A DNA stretch of 64,000 nucleotides, taken from Raphanus sativus. Lineage: Eukaryota; Streptophyta; Magnoliopsida; Brassicales; Brassicaceae. Position 1 is the first letter of the stretch. Each line of letters begins with the position of its first letter. A program made the position numbers and the translations under genes. Below the pieces are notes generated by a model. It was not told the DNA's origin. It ran no database searches and saw only the letters and a list, made by a program, of their open reading frames with translations. Below, in pieces: positions 24,923 to 36,929 of the stretch. The stretch spans positions 372,001 through 436,000 of the forward strand of contig NC_079517.1 of NCBI RefSeq assembly GCF_000801105.2. The letters run 5' to 3'.

Positions 24923-25744
24923 TTTTCCCGTCAAAGAAAATATATTAGAGAAGGTCCAAAGACCGGTCTGTTTACAAACTACCAAGAACAGAAGCCCACA
25001 CAGACTAACGGGCTACAAAACCAAAATAAAATAAAGAACGGCTTCAAGCCCATTATAAGCACCCAGGTCCAAACGCTCGACCGACACCTTAGAAGGTGGA
25101 GCCAACGTGTTGCCATCCTCTCCACGGTCTGGACATGCGTTACTCGATCCCTCCCTTCAATGTTGCCGCCGCAGATCTTCACCGGAGGGCACGGCCGAAT
25201 CCCACCAAACTGTCGCAAACCTTGGTGTCAAACACAAGCTTTCTCGCTTCACATCTCGACACATAGGGAAACCGCATCACCAACGCCTTTGATTTTTGAA
25301 TCAGAACACCGGAGAGCTTCATCGGATCTCACCCGAGATCTCAACCCGAGGCATCGCGGACTACATCTTCACCATCACCGCTTCATCAACCGGGGAGCAT
25401 CCATCGATAACTCGAGATCTCCTCCCTTTCCGAAGCCAAATACACCCACCAAACCTCAAAAGTACCAATACCGGGGTAAAGAGACCACCACCTAAAGACA
25501 ACCCTAAAGCCGACCGTTCTCCTTTGACGGAAAGGAGCAACGACGGAACCGCTAAGTCGACCGCCAGCCGAGAAGAGGGTGCGGCGAAGGAAACTAAAAG
25601 AAACTACACAAATCCCCAAAAGAAAAGACGACTTATTGCAACTAGGAAAGGATGCCGGACCGACGGACGGTGACTGTGAAAGCTCTCTCTGTCGACTGGA
25701 AAGGCTTAATCTCTCGAGTGTTTCTCTCTCTAACTTCTCTCTCT
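24923..25744 (-). mobile_element. Poly(A) retroposon, Sadhu-like
   Basis: A GC-rich ~820-bp block reads on the minus strand from a GA-rich leader to a short A-tail, seen as the T-run at 24919-24926. It is flanked by ATTATGTTTT on both sides (24913-24922 and 25745-25754), consistent with target-primed insertion. It has overlapping short frames in several phases but no reverse-transcriptase or other domain. This fits the non-coding Sadhu retroposons of Brassicaceae, though the family name is an inference. It lies inside the Helitron starting at 24836. Confidence 0.62.
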
Positions 25745-26613
25745 ATTATGTTTTAATCTAAGTATTTTATTTAATGCTTTTATTTTTAACTAAAATCACC
25801 ACTTTTATTTTTTGAGGTGAAATCGTTGCATTTTTTTAAAATCAGATCTTAACCACTTCTTTAGTTTATTCTACTATATAATTTAAATCATTAATTACTA
25901 CGTACGAAAGACAATAAATACGTACTGCAATATTAACATTTTCAAATTAATTTCGGTTTACACATTCCAAAGTTAAATAATGTTGATATAGAATGCCAAA
26001 ACCTATTAATATTGATATATTTTGGCACTAACTTCAATACTATTAAAACAGATCAATTGATAAAATGTTGTGTTCACATTAAAAATATAACTGCATCTTT
26101 AACTGAATTACATTAAATATAACTGCATCTAAAATAAAACTGAATAACATTAAATATAATTAAATATAACTGCATTTAAAAAACGTACGTAACCATCTTC
26201 TATAGCCATTTATAAAATCATATTTCATGGGCTATGTATAAGGCAACAAACAACAAATATCGAACTTATATTTGATACATAAATATACTAGATTTAAATT
26301 TATGATCTACAAAATATATTTTTGGAAGTAAATTTAAGACTACTAAAATTATTTAAGTTGAAATTATTATGGAATTATTATTTATAAAAATATATACTTA
26401 CAAAGAGACCAGTTATAGTCAATATGAGACCTCACAACCCATCCATACATAGTGTTTTCGTTTAATTGTTACTCTAGACGGTAAAAATGATGGGTTTTAG
26501 TTTAACGGGTTTTAAATAGGTTAATTGATTAACAATTATTTATTAAATGGGAATATACTTAAAGTTAATGAAGAACATATTAACCTATTTGTATATATAT
26601 ATTTAACAGAATA

Positions 26614-26645
26614 TTAGATTCTGATCCGTCCTTCAAAGGGCGGGT
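26614..26645 (-). mobile_element. Helitron 3' terminus (minus orientation), nested
   Basis: The minus strand reads CCCGCCCTTTGAAGGACGG, an imperfect hairpin, then ATCAGAAT and terminal CTAA followed by T. The corresponding 5' end may be near 27072, where the minus strand reads TCTAATCTATTAAAAC. Confidence 0.6.
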
Positions 26646-27485
26646 ATATTTTTGTTTTACATTTAAAAAAAAAAAATTCATATTTGTGTTTCTAAATCAT
26701 ATTCGTGTTTTTTTGTTATCATATTTGTGTAAAATATTTTCTTACATAATTAATAAGAGATCTTAATCTATTGTATTAAAACATGAACATGACCTATTGA
26801 TATAAGTGTGGTCTAACTATTTTAATATAACTATTAAATCCTTTTAATAATCATTTAATAAAAATATAATACAAAGAAAAACACAAATATAACTAAAACA
26901 CACAAATATAAAAATTAATTTTCTAAAGCATAAAACAAAAAAATATATTCATCCTTAATAAAAAAATTAAAAATGTAAAACGAAAAATAAACACTCCCTT
27001 TTGAAGGCGGGTCAGAATAGTTTGACTACACTTATATCAATAGGTCTTGTTGTTGTTTTAATAGATTAGATACTAAAATTATTTTCTTAAGACATTTTCA
27101 AAAAAAAAATTCAGTTTTCGGTGCAGGTTAGATTTGATATTGGTTTTCGGATATCACACTTTAAGAACCGTTCGAGTATATAAGTCAAGTCTAACAGAGT
27201 ACGAGACTTGGATTTTCGAGTCGATTTTGAATCGGGCTTTTTAGGTACGGAATATTCTTGACTAATTATGTTAGGAAACTATTATAAATATAATATGTTG
27301 CAAACTTTAAGAATAAAGTTTAAAAATAATCTCTTATATACATATTGCACAAATGTATAGTTATACAACTTGACATATTTAATATATTTATCAAAATTTA
27401 CTAAATTAAATTAATATTAAACGTAAATATGATTAAAAACATAAATATAAAAATTAAATTTCTCAAAAGGCGGGTCAGAATCTAG

Positions 27486-28040
27486 TAAGCTTTAAAGTTA
27501 CAGTTAGTGTATTTTAGTTAGAATTCAATGGGTTGTTGGAAGAAAGTGTATGTGTATAAAAAAGTGACCTATTACGATATTACAAAGAGTAAAAGTGACC
27601 TTAAGTGTAATTATTTCTATTTTATGATTGTAATAACTTTCATTTTTCCCTACCTAGAGGACAAACATTTCTCCCCCATGTGGAGAGATGTCAGTCTCAT
27701 TGGAAGTAAATGTTGTTACAAGTCCCATAGTCATGCATACACGTATGCAATTACGTATGCTGATTAAAAATTGGGGTTGATAAATTATTTAAAAGAGATA
27801 CAGTAGATATTTATTACTATAAAACATGGTGTATCTCTCCTGAGTCGTCACGTTGGATAACACGTCACAAATTTGGAGTTTAATATAGCGACACGTGTTT
27901 AGAGAATGAAACTCTGAGTTTCATTTATTCAGGATTGTAATTCGTTTGGGCTTTTATGCATATTCGTTATCTTTTGAAGTTTTATGAAGCCCATTAAGAG
28001 TAAATCAATATGTTGAAAACGCGTCGTTTTGTTTTGTAAT
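27486..28040. other. Intergenic, promoter-like end
   Basis: The last 200 bp include ACGTG cores ('cacgtcac', 'gacacgtg') and an 'acgcgtcgttttgttttg' stretch just before the gene fragment at 28.05-28.74 kb. No frame longer than 80 codons is convincing. Confidence 0.35.
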
Positions 28041-28406
28041 ATATATGGGTTCAATCCGTTTCTTTCTCCGCCGCCGCGATATGGGATTACACCTAAGGTT
28101 TCGAATCAATTGCTTCATCTTCTTCTCACCATCCCAGAAATCCATAAGTTACAGATTCATCTTATTAAAGTCCTTAAATCATATTAACGATCTACCTTCA
28201 ATGCAGACTTTGCTCTTGAAAGACGGAGGAACTTCAAGTATAAAAAGGTTAGCATTCTACTCTCTAAATCATCCTATCAATCTATTGAAACAACGAATCT
28301 GAACAGAGACTTCAGGTTTGTTAAAAATCAATCTCTCTGTTACACAAATTTTTTTTTGACATTTTTGTTGTGTCTGTGTGCAGAAGTTGAATAGGTGAAA
28401 GAGAGG

Positions 28407-28742
28407 ATGGCGAAGCTACTGCTTAGTGAAGACATGTCAGGTTCTGGTGAAGGAGTTTGTCCTGCCATCTCTAACGCTATTACCAATCTCTACGGTAATT
28501 AGCTTTAGTTTTGAATGTTTATATGATATTAAGGAGATAAATGATGGCTTTCTCTGCCATGTGTGATGGCTTCCTCTACCATGTGTGCCATCTGATGGAT
28601 TCTCTGAGCAGTCCAGGAAGAAGCTAGACCACATTTATGATTTCACTAACCAAATCTTGAAAGCGTGTATGTCAATCAACCGCATTGTGCTAACTGAAAT
28701 GGAAGTTCCAAAAGCATACCTTGAAGCTCTTCCAAAGGTTTA
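28407..28742 (+). pseudogene. Unidentified gene fragment
   Basis: An ATG at 28407 opens a 31-codon frame ([16 protein letters not shown]...) that stops shortly after a possible donor. About 120 bp on, another frame reads RKKLDHIYDFTNQILKAC and then SINRIVLTEMEVPKAYLEAL before a stop. Both look like genuine protein sequence, helical and charged, but I do not recognise the family. A leader-like region with a promoter lies upstream (28040-28400). The stop codons, a 22-bp tandem duplication at about 28541-28585 and the absence of downstream exons suggest a truncated gene copy. It could instead be a short active gene with a different exon plan. Confidence 0.38.
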
Positions 28743-28838
28743 ATAAAAACTTTAAATCTCATATTTAGTTTCTGAAGTTGCGTTTGAATCACATTGATGC
28801 AATACCCTCTTGGGGGATGATGAATCAAACGGTAACAC

Positions 28839-28841
<3 letters not shown>

Positions 28842-28916
<75 letters not shown>
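28842..28916. repeat. (GA)n microsatellite, 75 bp
   Basis: About 37 uninterrupted GA units. It immediately follows the gene fragment at 28.4-28.7 kb. The Leu/Ser dipeptide frame it creates on the minus strand is not a gene. Confidence 0.97.
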
Positions 28917-28917
<1 letters not shown>

Positions 28918-30800
28918 ATAGTCCCTAAACAGTAACACTTTTGAAAACTCAATCTACCTTTTTGATTTTTGGTTTTCTTTAACATTGGGAGCTACTAAAG
29001 GAAAGTATTTATCGATGTGGGTAGTGGAAAAGGAAGTATTGGAACATGATGCTTTGTTAACAATTACCCAACAAGGAGTCTGAAGTTTGAGATGTACGAA
29101 TTGAAACGGTGAACGGTGAGATGAGTCTCGACCTTGAAAATATGGGGATGAAGGAGTGGCTGAAAGAGAATATAAAGGAGGAGGAATATGTGGTGATGAA
29201 GGCAGAGGTTGAGGTAATGGAGAAGATGATGAGAACAAGACGATAAAATGGTGGATAATGTTTGCTTGGAATGCAAGCCAACAAGTACTAGGGCTAAGGG
29301 GAAGGAACATGTAGAGGGACGTGATAAAATTTGTTTTACGCATTTTATGATCATTCATGTATGGTTGTGTTCTTAATTAATTATGTTAAGTAATTCTTCG
29401 CTGAAGATTGTTTTATTTTCTCCTAGAACAAATGAATTTCATAAATCTTTGTTACAAGAAAGAAAAACATAAAGTCTGAGGATAAATTCAGAAAACTATC
29501 TATAAGAATCAATAGTACAATTGAAATTGCATAAAACCCAAATGAAAATTCAAAAAGATGTGCACCTTTATATCCTTCCAGCTCTAAAAATGATAATTTA
29601 GGCAACCGCTTACACTATTTTTATATGATATGCGAAGTTACGATACATATGACAACCTAACATTTTAACAACCAATTGTTACAAAGGGGCAGATGTTCAT
29701 TGGAATATGAGTCTTCGAACCTATGATAGAACAATAAATATATATATATTTCACTAAATAGCCACTAAGTTTTAGCAGAATATAAACCACAAGTTGATCA
29801 TTTACGATGCACAACTGATTTATATACTTCTCTTCTAGATCCTAGCATAACACAATTGCAATAAAAAAATATAATAATGCAAACATATCATAAATGAAGC
29901 ATATCCCACGCGTTATTATTATGAGAATCAAATTTTATATAAAACAAAATATATCAAGTAAATAACAGAAAATTAAGAATGGCAGTTGATGATAAGTGTT
30001 CATGTGTCAAAACGTAGATTTTATGTTATGATGTTGAAATCTTGTAAGAGATTATATTCCAATTTCTTTGGTTGTATATATTTTCTTAACCTATATAATA
30101 CGCTATAAATAGATTTAAAATCTCTGCAAACCATGTAACAGTTTTAATATTTTGGTAATGAAAACACAAAGAGTATCCATTTCTATCAATGGGTCCTCCA
30201 AATATTGACAACAAAAATTTGGTAGCTGATTTCAAATGAAACATAGAAACAATTATGAATTTCTTTTTTCCAGGATTTTATATCCTTTGTTTAACAGTTA
30301 AGACCAAACAAGAAATAGTCGAGAGATGTTCATATTTTTCGTAAGAAACAATAGAGTTTATTTTACTAAAAATGAGTACCACTCAACAATAAACTTAAGA
30401 AATGAGATTGATGAACACTAGGAACAACATTCCCAACAGGAACACCATTTCCAACTCAACTGAACTGGCTAATGTTTTCATTGCCAATTTCTCAACAAAG
30501 TTGAGATTTTCTTTTTGGAAAATTATGCAAAGATTTTATAGCTGGTGAAAACCTCAAAAAGAGTCATATACATTAATTATTAGATGCAATTTATCTAACT
30601 CAGAATTACATGACAACTCAATCATTGTGATGTCATAGAGGCTAAACTTCAAAACAAAAATTATTTACAAACAAACTAACGAACACTTTAAATCAATAAA
30701 ATAACATATTTCATACACATCTCTAGAAAATGCAAATCTAAAACAAAAACTAAAAAAATATATAAAAATAATAACCTAGATCATAAGTAAAGTATATCTC
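28917..30800. other. Intergenic, no gene supported
   Basis: AT-rich DNA. Frames on the minus strand at 28.95-29.36 kb are Ser/Leu/Pro-rich, overlap each other in several phases and show no domain. Part of this stretch is probably the body of the Helitron ending at 30824. Confidence 0.4.
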
Positions 30801-30824
30801 GCCCGTAGGACGGGCCGACACTAG
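30801..30824 (+). mobile_element. Helitron 3' terminus
   Basis: A perfect hairpin, GCCCGT-AGG-ACGGGC (30801-30815), is followed by CGACA and terminal CTAG with a T flank. The 5' end was not located. Confidence 0.68.
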
Positions 30825-31491
30825 TTGTTCTATATAAACATAGAAATTGCCATAGTAATTATACGTTGTATATGATTCAAACACAAATGGAAAAACCACA
30901 TACATAGAGGTTAAAGACTAAAGACAACACGAACTCGCGGAGAGTTATGGACACTGATAATTATAGATGAACGTGTACGTGGATTTCTAGCAACTTCAAT
31001 AGTTCGTTGTGCCGCTGCACTGGAGTCGGGCTTTATTGGGCCTTACGCTCGGTTCATGTGAAAATAGTCTACACCCGTAGATATGACTAACTTTTACCAA
31101 CCAAACTCGGATGATAACTAAGCAAAATTTATTTTCAGAACGCTAATTATTTGGTAAAGGAAATTGAAATAAAGAAAAAGAAATGGCAGGACCAACGATA
31201 ACATTTTACTTTTCCTTACAACAAGTTCTCATCTCGTTCAAGTTATATTAAAGGCTGCCAACAGTAATATTTATTTAAGGCTTCTAACGGAAATATATTT
31301 TGTATTTGGTAATTGCCTTTTTCTATAAAGAAAGAATATGCTAGCAAATGTTGAGATCATCTCGTTTCGGCGTATCTGTATAACAAGTAATCATCTCGTT
31401 CGAGTTTCATCATCGCTCTCTCTCTATAGACTGCGGGTCGATTTCCTGATTCACGATTTTGTATTGATCAGAGTTTCGAATTTCGTTTCAG

Positions 31492-32175
31492 GGGAATGAC
31501 GTTGATCAAAGCATTTATAAGGGGAAAGGTTCTCTTGATTGTCAACATTGCTTCTCTCATTGGTAAAAATTTATTATTTTAAGTTTTGCAATCTCTCACA
31601 ATTAATAAGTTCATTCGTTAGTGATTAGTTTCTTTGGTACTTGAATCGCTCATGCGTCCCTTTGACAAATTCGAAATGTATCACAAGTACAAAGATGATG
31701 ATGGTATACTTTTTGTTTCCCACTTGTTTATTTGTTTGTTCAGTAAACCATATACATAGCTGTCAATTTATTTATATTTTTCGTAATGGGTTTTGGGTTT
31801 GAGTTCCTCTGTAACGAGTTTTGTAAAATCAAGAACCTTGTTTTGCCATCTTAGGGCTATTAGTTCTCTTTGAAACAAGCAGCAAGCTATAAGTTTCTGT
31901 TTTTACTACGTTTGGCTTTTAGTCAGATTCATATAACACTATGCAAGTTCTTGTAGTCTGTCTTTTTATGGTATAGTTATGTGTTTAGCGAATCATTTTA
32001 AGTTTGTTTCTTTTTCCATTATTAGTTCTCATCTTTGACTTCAGTTCTTGCTTTGAAGGTGGATGTGAATGGTGACACGGCTGCTCCAATCTACAAGTCA
32101 ATGAATTCAAGCAAAAGGCGGTCTTTTGGATACGGAATCAAGTGGAACTTCGCCAAGTTCTTGGTTGACAAAGAT
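31492..32175 (+). pseudogene. Glutathione peroxidase (GPX6-like) pseudogene
   Basis: Four eroded exons of a plant thiol-dependent glutathione peroxidase lie in order. At 31492-31562 a frame reads GNDVDQSIYKGK and then, after a one-base insertion, VLLIVNIAS. At 31661-31703 is a shortened LTNS...KYKD exon, and at about 31789-31824 a remnant of the GFEILAFPC exon. At 32056-32175 a well-preserved exon reads [14 protein letters not shown] through [14 protein letters not shown]. The peroxidatic-cysteine position reads Ile. The first and last exons are missing, so no enzyme can be made. Retained introns show it is not a processed copy. Of the Arabidopsis members GPX6 is the best recalled match. Confidence 0.85.
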
Positions 32176-32337
32176 GGTACTGTTTTTGAACACCCCCCTC
32201 CCCTTTTTGAGCTTTTGTTTTGTTTTTGGTGAATATGAATTTGTTTACTTCTGTTTTATGATCTGGATTTCTGAATTAGCGATGCTTTTCTAGTCAAACC
32301 ATTTTGTATCAAATATTTTTTTTTATGAAAAGAATAT

Positions 32338-32732
32338 TTTTTATAGTTTTTCAAAGTTTTTCCACCCAACATTCTTTTTTGTCAAATATTTTCTTTTTTA
32401 AAAGAACATAAAATATTTTTTATTTTTGATACAACGTTTTCAATGTTTCAAAGAAGTTTTCATATTAATTGATTGATCATAAAAGCTTAGTGTATATTTG
32501 TGGCAACAAATAGAACATAATGTCCGGTGATAGAGATCGTTAGATATGTTATGTTTATTTTCTCTGATACTCATGATCATCACGTTCTTGTTAATCAATA
32601 AAAATTAATATAAAAACTTCCCTAAAACATTCAAAAAATATAACAAGCAAAATATTTTATGTTTTTTTAAAGAAAATATTTGACAAAAAAAAAAGAATGT
32701 TTGGGTACAAAGACTTTGAAAAACTATAATAA
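32338..32732. mobile_element. Foldback/MITE with ~80-bp inverted arms
   Basis: The left arm (32338-32418) and right arm (32651-32732) are imperfect reverse complements. They share 'tatagtttttcaaagt', 'aacattcttttttgtcaaat' and 'aacataaaatatttt' in order. The spacer is AT-rich and non-coding. The target duplication and superfamily could not be fixed. Confidence 0.6.
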
Positions 32733-34739
32733 AAAAAAAATTATCGATAGAAGGAAATGATGGGTTGGGAAAAACAAAACCTATTTTTCATAGTATTACG
32801 CGAGAACGTACGAATGTACGATAGTATTTTGTTTTGAACCAACGTTCTGTCAGGAAGTTGCATTTTGGATTAGTAAATGTATTTTACCTCGTTGGCAAAC
32901 CGTAAGTTATTTGGCATGCAAACCAAAAACACGAGTTCAAGGTTGAGTTGCAGTGATCATGTAATAAGAAAAACGGCCGGACTATTTGCTCTAGCGATTT
33001 TGCTAAAACTGCAACTGTCCCATGATATTTGTTAGAGTATCTTTCTATAAAACCATATTTCTTTGTATGATCTTTTATATAATAAATCACAAGTCAACTT
33101 ACCAATACAATTATGAAACATGGCATATATTTTCAGTTTAAATAAAAATTTCAAATTTCAAAAAAAATAAAAGAAAACAAAAGCAGTTTTGTTTGTCAAC
33201 TGATTTCTGTGTATTATTTTTATTTAATTTTTATATAAAAACCCTAATATTTCTCCCATTACTCCCATCATCAATTTACATGTCTGGAAACATCAGTCAA
33301 TATACTATGGTGAGCAATTTGATACCATTTCTCAATAATTTTAATGTTTCAGATATTCAAAAAGAAAATCTGTTCATGGACAAGCCTTGAAGATGGCAAA
33401 ATCATTTCTGCCATGAGATGGTGGGAGACAAAAATAACAGGGATATATACTAGCAGTTATATGTTTATATTACTAGTCTTTTCAATACAAAATATTTCTT
33501 TCAAATGTTTGATATATCAGTACGCATTAATAAAGAAATTATTTTTCAATCTACTGCATCCTATTGACTGCTAGAAATAATAGACAGAGAGACAACTCGA
33601 TTCGTCAATGATTTTATATATTCTCAAGGTAATTTTTTTACAGCCTTTTTTGATATATATATAATTTTGTAGAATGGTTGAAAATATAAATTTTATAAAA
33701 TGATTGTGCTTCTCCTTTTTTGTATGTTCTTTTCAAAATAGTGTACAACCATCCATCTATACTTATAACTATCCATCTATATTATATTTGTAAAAAAAAT
33801 ATTCTCATGGATCAATACTAGTGTGGTATCATAAATTACAACACCGCTAGGCCATTACCATTAACCCGTCCATACGAGTTAAATGTTCCGGAGGGACACA
33901 CTCACTCATGCATCTTGGTTGGTCCACCTCCATGCATTTGTTTCTCTAATATAAAGTATATTTACTATTTTATAAACACCTATTGTTTGACTCGTTGAAA
34001 AAAATCAGGCTGACGTTCGATTTATATATAAAATCTTTAATTAATTAAATTTAGCTAAACTTTCATTTATCAACCAAATATTAAAAGAGACTTTTTAATT
34101 CCGCAACACTATTTACTATCACCCAATACAAGACAAGATCTGGTGTCTAATTGTCTGGTGTCTAATTATATTATCAACAGTAATTTTAATTTTTTTTAGC
34201 ACAGTAGTTTTTGATTACTTTAAGATTTCGTTGTTCGGTGATCTCGCTTTTGTTTTTGGTTTTGTAATTCTCCTCTTATTTCAGACGTTAAAAAAAAATC
34301 TGATGCTGGTGTAGAAGAATCTACGTGTATTGCCTAATTTAAAACAAGGCGATGGAATGACCGAATAATTTCTTACTTCCGTTTTTGTAGGTGAGCTCAA
34401 ATCAAATTAAGGATTTGAACCATCATAATTCAAATGCAGCAGTTTTGAGTTGAATGGAAAATATAGTATTCCATTCCTTTCAGGTTAATTTTGTTTGTAT
34501 CATTAGTTCTAATGCATTTGTTTACTAGTTTTGCGGTTTATCTCTATTTTTTAGTTTATTAATTAATATAGTCAAATAAAATAATATATTAATTAAAAGA
34601 TAAATGATAATTTTTTAATCTATATGAAAAGACTAGAATGACAAATAAATTTTTAGAAAAAACAGAGGAAGTATTCATTAGTAAGTTATACTTAGTGAGT
34701 AAAACTATCGCTGTCTAAACACGAGTTTTAAAACCAAAA
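32733..34739. other. Intergenic, no gene seen
   Basis: AT-rich DNA with only short, unconvincing frames. 'tggtgtctaattgtc' is repeated in tandem near 34140. I can support nothing else. Confidence 0.45.
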
Positions 34740-34762
34740 CTAGATTTGATCCGCACGTGCGG
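34740..34762 (-). mobile_element. Helitron 3' terminus (minus orientation)
   Basis: The minus strand has the palindrome CCGCACGTGCGG (34751-34762) followed by ATCAAAT and terminal CTAG, with a T flank. The adjoining 34.8-35.6 kb carries the 'ccgaac' words seen in other Helitron interiors here. Confidence 0.62.
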
Positions 34763-35385
34763 GTGTATATTTCAAAAATATATTGCTATATAATTTTCAT
34801 GTTAATATTAAAATAGGATAAAAATTCAAATCTGAAGAACCAAACCGATCACGATCCGAAAGAGTAATACTAAACTGATCCGAAAGAGTAATACCAAACC
34901 CGAACTAAGGTTGATTAAATATCCAACTTATTCAAAATTTTGATATTTAAACAACTGAAACTATAACTAATTAGAACCGAAATATTTTGGATATCAATAT
35001 GTATCTGAAAAAGATTTATATACTTATATATATATATATTAATTATTTTTAGTTTTAATGTATATATAAACATCCAGAATATATATTTTAGGTTGGTTTA
35101 AATACTTGAAAATATATAAAATAGTCAAATATAAATATTTAACATAGTGGAAGTGCACTCAAAACACCAAAAATATTTAAAATAATTATTGATTTTTGAT
35201 CCAAAATTTAAACCAAACCAATTTATATGTTAAGTTTAAGTATTATCACATATGTTATTCAGATTTATATACAATCTCTTATTTTATTCATAGATTTTAA
35301 GAAATTCAAAATATATAATGAATTTAAAATAATAAGTTAAATGAGTTATCCGAACCCGAACTAAACCCACAAAGTTCCGAATATA

Positions 35386-35623
35386 ATTTGAACTGAAATT
35401 TAGAAATATTTGAATGGAGCTGAAATTTTAGGCTCCTGAAACCCAAAACCCAAACAGATCTGAATCAAACCTGAATGGATATCTGAACGTCCAGCCCTAG
35501 TCATCATTTGAACGAAATTTAGAAATATATGAATGGAGCTGAAATCTTTGCTCCGAAAACCCAAAACCCAAACAGATTCGAAACTAAACGAAATGGATAC
35601 CTGAACATCCAGCTCTAGTCACT
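35386..35623. repeat. Tandem duplication, ~120-bp unit
   Basis: Two adjacent copies (35386-35505 and 35506-35623) share 'gaatggagctgaaat', 'aacccaaaacccaaacag' and 'ccagcyctagtca', with scattered substitutions. They lie at the far end of the Helitron-like block starting at 34740. Confidence 0.8.
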
Positions 35624-36259
35624 ATTATGTAGCATATATATGTCATCATATAATTAATTTTATTGGTCCATCATATAAATAATCATATAATCAAAAATCA
35701 ACTAATCTCTAGATAAAAGTCTGGTTATGGTTAGGTCAAATAACCAAATAAAACTTAGAAGGGATTTTTAACTTTTTCAAAGTTAATTTGTACCCTAAAT
35801 GAGTAACTTGTATTATATATGTTGGATCGGACTCAATATAATAATTTGTAGTATCAATTATATTTGTGGAACCGGTCAAATGTAATCTGCCCGAAAAAAA
35901 TAAATATGTTAAAGTCTCGCTATGGTTAGCGGTTATGGTTATGGGCTGCTGTTGAAATAGGGAAGGCTTGTTAATGATGCACGTATGAATTGTTTTAGAG
36001 GTTAGTGGCATTTAACCGTAAATATTAGAAAAAAATTAGGGTTAAGTTTTAAGTGTACTTCAGTTTTAATAGATTAGATTGTCGGTAGCTGGTAGAAACA
36101 AAAACATGTAAATTGTCGACAAAAGACCATGTAAATCAATAGATGTAGTTTGAAATTTGGTGGCATTACTACAGGGCAAAATATAAAAGAATGTGACAGC
36201 TTATTAAATATGCTTAACGATAATGATTATGGTCATACTTTTACTATTAACCATGTTGG
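35624..36259. other. Intergenic, no gene seen
   Basis: AT-rich. Minus-strand frame 35736-36011 has no recognisable family and crosses repeat sequence. Confidence 0.45.
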
Positions 36260-36929
36260 TGGGTCCAACTTCACGTGGTTTCAGCTCCATCGTCACGTAA
36301 GCTTACCAGTTTAATATGCCACAGTGCCTTGCGTTCCGCGTCCCGTAAAATCTCTTGTAATCTCCTCTCAACCAATCATAATCAGAAGCCCACGTGGGAT
36401 AGTCGGACCCACACCGATCCCAATGTTACAATTCAGCACTCAGCAGCTGATACTAGCAGAAACCAGCACTTCCCTTTAGATTAACGATAATATATCTACT
36501 GGTTAAATGTATTATTTCTCTTATTTCTGAGTACTGTATCCTCTTTCAAATTTTTTATTATTACTTCATGTTATTCTAATTATCAGTCAAATGGTTGGAA
36601 AAAGTGTTCTAATTATCAGTTATCAGGTTGTATTAGCCGATTCCATGAATATAAACACAAACATGTCAACTTAAATTTAAAGCAACATGAGTGATTTGAG
36701 TTTTAAATACCTGTAATCAGTAAAAATCAAATAAACCCTTGCCAATTTTAGGCTATTCCGTGACTATATATTTAAAAACCATTGTCCTCCTCTTTTTTCT
36801 AGATATTCTGTCTTATAAATATGTCAATGTCCATCTTCATTTCTTTTCTTGGAGTGTTTTCACCTGCCTTCTTCTCCCTTCATCATTTCTCTCGGTATAA
36901 GAAACTACTCTTTAAATCTCTATCATACC
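36260..36929 (+). promoter_or_regulatory. Promoter region with two G-boxes
   Basis: CACGTG occurs at 36272-36277 and 36391-36396, with a CCAAT word near 36372. A CT-rich leader precedes the start codon at 36930. G-boxes bind bZIP and bHLH factors, so light, ABA or clock control is possible but not shown. A 69-codon frame here (36275-36484) shows no family and is probably chance. Confidence 0.45.

Larger units (their letters stand above)
24836..27485 (+). mobile_element. Helitron cluster, nested and recombined
   Basis: A canonical 5' start, TCTATACTATTAAAAC, lies at 24836, preceded by A. A canonical 3' end (AAAAGGCGGGTCAGAATCTAG, followed by T) lies at 27485. Further ends inside show that several elements are stacked: another 5'-like start near 26034, a minus-orientation 3' end at 26614, and inverted 'acctattgatataagtgt' segments at about 26795 and 27030. 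Which 5' end belongs to which 3' end is inferred. Confidence 0.62.

Noticed and set aside
24979..25761. Possible exons of a captured protein gene in GC-rich DNA
   Set aside because: The block behaves as a poly(A) retroposon with flanking duplications and shows no domain in any phase.
28752..28985. Leu/Ser-repeat protein on the minus strand
   Set aside because: It is only the translation of the GA microsatellite.
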